Of a stretch of 64,000 nucleotides of DNA, positions 60,875 through 64,000 are shown one piece after another. The number at the start of each line of letters is the position of its first letter. Position 1 is the first letter of the stretch. The position numbers and the translations under genes are program-made. The notes under the pieces were generated by a model that did not search any database, was not told the origin of the DNA, and saw only the letters and a program-made list of their open reading frames with translations. The stretch comes from Mesostigma viride. Its lineage: Eukaryota; Streptophyta; Mesostigmatophyceae; Mesostigmatales; Mesostigmataceae. The stretch covers positions 3,201,368-3,265,367 of the forward strand of contig RPFO01000130.1 of NCBI GenBank assembly GCA_009746045.1, given 5' to 3'.

Positions 60875-63800
60875 GAGGATCGAGGCAGTGGCTGCTGTCC
60901 CAGCTTGTCTTGATCAGGGTCCCTGGTTATAGTAGAGGACCTTGAAAAGAGAGCATGATCGACATCATAAATAATACAGGGAATCGGATAGCATGCCACA
61001 CGGAAAACAAAAATGGGCAGAGGGGTAAGGATAAGGTCAGCAGGGAATGCTTGCAGCGCGCATTAGATGTCAATTCGTCGGCGATGACGCTAGCGCCATC
61101 TGACGGCCGCAAGCCGCGACTAGGAAAAGCCGTGCGGAAAGGTAAAAAATGAAGAATCGGGCTGAAGAATACATGAATGCGACTAATTGAGGTTCAGAGA
61201 AGGCTGAGTGGTCACAATTGGAGAGGTGGCAGGGTAAATGCCCCCATCCCACTTCAAGAGGACATTATTCCCCCGTCGCGTGAAATGGATCTGCTTGGCA
61301 AAAACTACGTAGCCAGCAGCGCAGGCGTCGACGACGGACGATTAATTACAGCAGAGCTTATACAAGAACATACATGGAGGTAATGATGAAAGGAGCACGC
61401 ATCCAACGGATTAATTGGATGATTCGCATAGCATGAATGAACAAGATCGGAAAGAAAATGTACGAAATGCACTTGCGGTGAACGGTCTCCACACGTGAGA
61501 GCTAACTTACTGAATTTACGGACGAAAAACAATTGGAAGAATCTCGAGCACATCTCAGCGGATTTCAACGCGTTCGGGAGGGAATTCTCGGCAAAATGCC
61601 GCTCCTGGATGTCTTGTGGCCGAATGCAGCGTCAACATGTCGTTTCGAACGACGAACTGTAACACGCACGGAGGGATGCGCCGATGAAGCACGGTATTTG
61701 ACTTCCGAGGTGAATTTGAAGAGAGCAGATATCGCGCGACCTTCGGCGTGACTCGAAGATGGCAGAAACACTCAAGCGGTTGTTTTCGAAAATTAAATTG
61801 CAGCTTACTTGGTGGAGTACAGCTCTCAATGCACGCTGCAAATTTACCTGCGGGTGGGGGTAACCTTCAATCGCAAATCACACGCACTGGGCCCTCCTCC
61901 CGTGTAAGCTCTTACTGATGATCGTTTTCCGTGATCCGCGTGGTTGGCAAAGGTACGTGGCGAGGACACGGCCCCAGTGTCAGCCAATGAGCGTCCACAA
62001 TGAATCCATTTGGCCTGCCTCAAATTCCTGGAACAATCTGGCTGTGGCACGATCACAGTCAGGCGGTCCGTTTCCCCTGTAAAAACAATCTCTCCTGACA
62101 TGTGCTGATAACGTCACGGCGCAGGATTCCCGGTAAAACCCCGACACGTGGCGACCGAAAGGTTGTGCGGCAGCGTTGACAAAACAGTTGGATCGCGGAT
62201 GTGCAGTGCTATTGCACCCTCCATCTGGCCGGTTCTTCAGTCACTCGAACTCCGTAATTAATTATCCGGCTACAGAATCTTTGCCACCTGTGCGTCTGCA
62301 CGAAAAGCTCAAGGCGCCAAGGGTGCTGTGTGGGCGACGCGCGTTTTCCGTTCATTCAGCTGTGTTGGCGACGCGCGTTTCCGTTCATTCAGCAATGTAC
62401 GTTCCCGCGCGAAATATCTTCAGCCGAGCATATTCTTGAGACCAGGCTGTGAGCCTGGGCTGACTCGTTAAATTTATTAATTGCTCCTCCCTATTTTGCC
62501 GTGATGTTCATCTCAGGCATGCTGAACATACCCCTTCGCTGGGACGCGTTCCTATAAGCATGACGAACGACCAGAACAGGGCATTAGGTCTTTACCACGC
62601 CACCACCTATGCCCACGTGCTGGATTCTTTCGCGAAAGAATCCAGCTATTAGCAAAGATTTTGCATAAGCTCTCGGTTATAAAACTAGGTGTGAACCGCG
62701 GTCTAAAATTGCCGACTTAAGGTTTTTACGTGAGTGGCTCATCTACATGCATGCCAACTAGCAACTTCTTAGCCACCGTTGAGCAAGCAGGCAGCAGGTC
62801 ACGTTCTTGGCTGCAATGCGCAGATAACTGGCCGATAGGTTCATAGTTATGGGTCGGCATCAAATGCGTGAGTGCCACCTAGTGTGAGGCATGAGCGAGC
62901 ATGGGGTACGGCTTGTCACCAGCAGTTTTTTACTGGGAGCCTTCTTTGTATCACCAATCAGTATGGCGTGTTTGCTGGTGCAAGTTTCAAGGCAGTTCCT
63001 CTCGGCAGATCGACTAAGGCGGGGAGAACAGTCGTTTCCCGCAGTGGAGTCCATGAGGTTTATACGTCCCTGTTCTATATAACTTGATGGCCAGCGTCGT
63101 ACACGTGGCGCTGGCGCCAGCTCGCTTTTGGGGTAGTCCCTGGGTAGCCGCCTAGTCTTAGACTTGTTTCTTTCTTTCGTAGCTGTGACCTGTGGGGCCT
63201 TTCCGTGTGCTTCTTGAAAAGTTCCGTGCACCCCCGTTTCGTGCGCTTAGCCCCCGGCTCTTTGTGGTTACAAACATGCCGTTCGTCTACAGAAGTGCGG
63301 GCTGCTGCTCACAACTGCTTTGATACCCTGACTTAACTTCTTCCCGGCGGACGCCTAGTGGCTAAACATCCTTTGTCGTCATGAATTTCTGTGCTGGCTT
63401 GAAGCTTCGGACCAACCCGCCAGGGTGCGGTTTCTGTCCCTGGCATGTCCAACTGCAGAACTAGCACTCGGAACTCAAGAGTTTGGTTGAAGGTAGATAG
63501 ACAGATAAATGGGACAGTAGGATATTTTGCATTCATCGACGTTAACTTGTCTTTGATGATTGACTTATTTAATCAGGTTGTCCTGTTTTAATCATGAAGT
63601 TGGGAGCAATAGCCCTACTGATGGTGATGAAAGCGTGCTACTTTATCCTACTGGTACCATCCATCACCATCGATGAGAGCGGATGCTCCACGGCTCCCCA
63701 ATGTGACTGCAAGTCTACGCAGAAACAAATAAAAAAGTCCCATGACGCAGACAAGGCAGGACACTGTTTGCTGGAAGTAGCAGCTACTCCATGCTAATGA

Positions 63801-64000
63801 CATGGTAGTATTACTGAATGAATTAACAGAACTCTTTCGTGGCTGCATGGTGTGCCTCAAAAACAGCACATGGGCAAGGACATGGGCAGTGTGCTTGTAT
63901 ATCCAAAAAGTGCCTCTTATAAATATCTATAGCACATGGTCCCATTGGGGAGCCGCAGTGTCATTCACCCTCTAGCCTTTCTTCTGATTTATGCTCCCCT
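60875..64000. other. Right end of window, no gene recognised
   Basis: Mixed-composition DNA with many short ORFs. It includes a 34-bp direct repeat (62330-62392, GGCGACGCGCGTTTTCCGTT...), a 28-bp palindrome (62619-62646) and a 67-aa ORF at 63594-63797 with a hydrophobic N-terminus and four later Cys residues that may be chance. CCCATTGGGGAGCCGCAGTG at 63942 resembles a retroelement hairpin end. Confidence 0.35.
62619..62646. other. 28-bp perfect palindrome
   Basis: The half-site GCTGGATTCTTTCG is followed directly by its exact reverse complement, with no loop. The centre TTTCGCGAAA resembles a symmetric E2F site. Confidence 0.7.

Noticed and set aside
63594-63797. 67-aa ORF resembling a small secreted Cys protein
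   Set aside because: A short ORF without GC3 bias or family motif; chance cannot be excluded.

Overview
The window is eukaryotic nuclear DNA. Genes are split by GT-AG introns, exons are GC-rich at third codon positions, and introns and gaps are packed with micro- and minisatellites and short retroelement copies. A POC1 gene means the organism builds centrioles or basal bodies. Intron density, GC3 bias and a compact bestrophin-like channel fit a flagellate protist, most likely an alga (perhaps green), but nothing here fixes the lineage.

Layout. (1) 448-2804 (-): DTW-domain protein (tRNA-uridine aminocarboxypropyltransferase family), running off the left edge. (2) 3606-13287 (+): bestrophin-like anion channel, 11 exons, rebuilt with consistent phases to 320 aa. 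(3) 15470-19894 (-): E2 ubiquitin-conjugating enzyme with a C-terminal UBA domain (UBE2K/UBC27 type), 3 exons, whose first intron is a roughly 2.75-kb minisatellite. (4) 21010-31763 (+): POC1 centriolar WD40 protein, 15 exons, about 513 aa. (5) 38007-39260 (-): proteasome lid subunit RPN6/PSMD11, intronless. (6) 40055-43961 (+): ISCA2-type Fe-S assembly protein, 4 exons. (7) 57058-59007 (-): GATA-type zinc-finger protein. (8) about 60.7-60.9 kb (-): one coding-like exon of an unrecognised gene. The first six genes form three head-to-head pairs (1/2, 3/4, 5/6) with 0.8-1.1 kb between starts. The genes are housekeeping functions with no evident shared pathway.

The gaps, mainly 13.3-15.4, 31.8-35.5 and 44-55.5 kb, hold several retroelement families. 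Family A is an ORF1-only non-LTR element of about 2.0-2.1 kb with two near full-length copies (33523-35500 and 53013-55114, the latter with an 11-bp target-site duplication). The ORF1 C-terminus resembles L1 ORF1p (Transposase_22 type). Family C is a tail-less element, variably truncated at its 5' end; five insertions have direct-repeat flanks of 6-16 bp. Families B, D and E end in a small hairpin followed by TTAA/AATT-rich tails, like A. A roughly 1-kb palindrome at 49.7-50.7 kb has arms made of GATG/CATC tetranucleotides.

The most unusual themes are: (a) duplications that copy a splice junction into the adjacent intron in three genes, including four identical in-frame donors spaced 60 bp apart in POC1; (b) intronic arrays that abut 3' splice sites; and (c) unrelated retroelements sharing a hairpin-plus-tail 3' end, suggesting one shared reverse transcriptase. 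No alignment, splice prediction or database search was run; exon joins come from reading GT/AG sites, phase and family motifs by eye.
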